From Nitriliruptoraceae bacterium (GTDB taxonomy: Bacteria > Actinomycetota > Nitriliruptoria > Nitriliruptorales > Nitriliruptoraceae), in contig PWEU01000040.1 of NCBI GenBank assembly GCA_003554005.1, forward strand, positions 1 to 14,475: 14,475 nucleotides of DNA, written 5' to 3'. The notes beneath the pieces are model-generated. The model was not told where the DNA came from. It did not search any database and saw only the letters and a program-made list of their open reading frames with translations. The translations under genes and the position numbers were made by a program. This document shows positions 14,448 to 14,475 of the stretch, piece after piece (the first letter of the stretch is position 1; every line of letters starts with the position of its first letter).

Positions 14448-14475
14448 TGCGCGAGGGGGGACTTGAACCCCCATG
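14448..14475 (-). tRNA. tRNA 3' end, probably tRNA-Leu (5' part beyond the window)
   Basis: On the minus strand the last bases read a 5-bp T-stem GGGGG/CCCCC around the loop TTCAAGT, then the 3' acceptor strand CTCGCGC and discriminator A at 14448. CCA is not encoded. The implied 5' acceptor strand GCGCGAG and the G-rich T-stem with TTCAAGT resemble bacterial tRNA-Leu; the anticodon lies outside the window, so the amino acid is inferred. The following bases contain two small hairpins and then a terminator. Confidence 0.8.

Noticed and set aside
14448..14475. tRNA 3' end as an integration (att) site
   Set aside because: No integrase, no repeat of the tRNA end and no composition change was seen in the window.

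Overview
This is a GC-rich window (roughly 70% G+C by eye) with frequent GTG and TTG starts, 1- to 4-base gene overlaps, and families typical of Actinomycetota: DUF3097, the DUF3039 zinc-ribbon protein, an actinobacterial-type FadD15-like acyl-CoA ligase and a UPF0246/YaaA protein. It looks like chromosomal DNA of a high-GC actinobacterium. Finer placement (for example Acidimicrobiia or a relative) cannot be settled from this sequence alone. There is no phage, IS element, plasmid or CRISPR signal.

Layout, left to right. (1) 1-2729: a FadD15-like long-chain acyl-CoA synthetase on the minus strand, cut by the left edge close to its C-terminus. It diverges from a crotonase-fold gene whose second catalytic Glu is a Cys. 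A perfect 19-bp palindrome lies between them. (2) 2776-3285, minus: a small RuvC/RNase H-fold protein with a D...E...HDxxE acidic set. (3) 3388-7656, plus: a tight operon of M1 aminopeptidase N, a LipM/LplA-like lipoyl or octanoyl transferase, and DUF3097. (4) 7644-11590, minus: a 999-residue fusion of beta-phosphoglucomutase with a GH65 phosphorylase, then an unlisted 41-residue single-pass membrane peptide, then YaaA. The last two overlap by GTGA. (5) 11670-13433, minus: a DUF3039 zinc-ribbon protein, a compact SET-domain protein, and full-length Sua5 (threonylcarbamoyl-AMP synthase) with a TTG start. (6) 13466-14475: an orphan C-terminal piece of a serpin with its reactive-centre loop, a GNAT acetyltransferase carrying a 15-bp triplicate repeat, a rho-independent terminator, and the 3' end of a tRNA (probably Leu) cut by the right edge.

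Most of the window is ordinary metabolism and housekeeping: fatty-acid activation, peptide turnover, lipoylation, glucoside phosphorolysis and t6A tRNA modification. No large unknown system is visible. The points most worth a second look are the serpin remnant beside sua5, the coupled membrane micropeptide upstream of yaaA, the enzyme fusion that would pass beta-glucose 1-phosphate from GH65 to its mutase, the Glu-to-Cys crotonase with its palindrome, the solitary RuvC-like protein, and the repeat expansion in the GNAT.

No gene-free stretch exceeds about 250 bases. The longest is 14200-14447, which holds the terminator and a pair of small hairpins.
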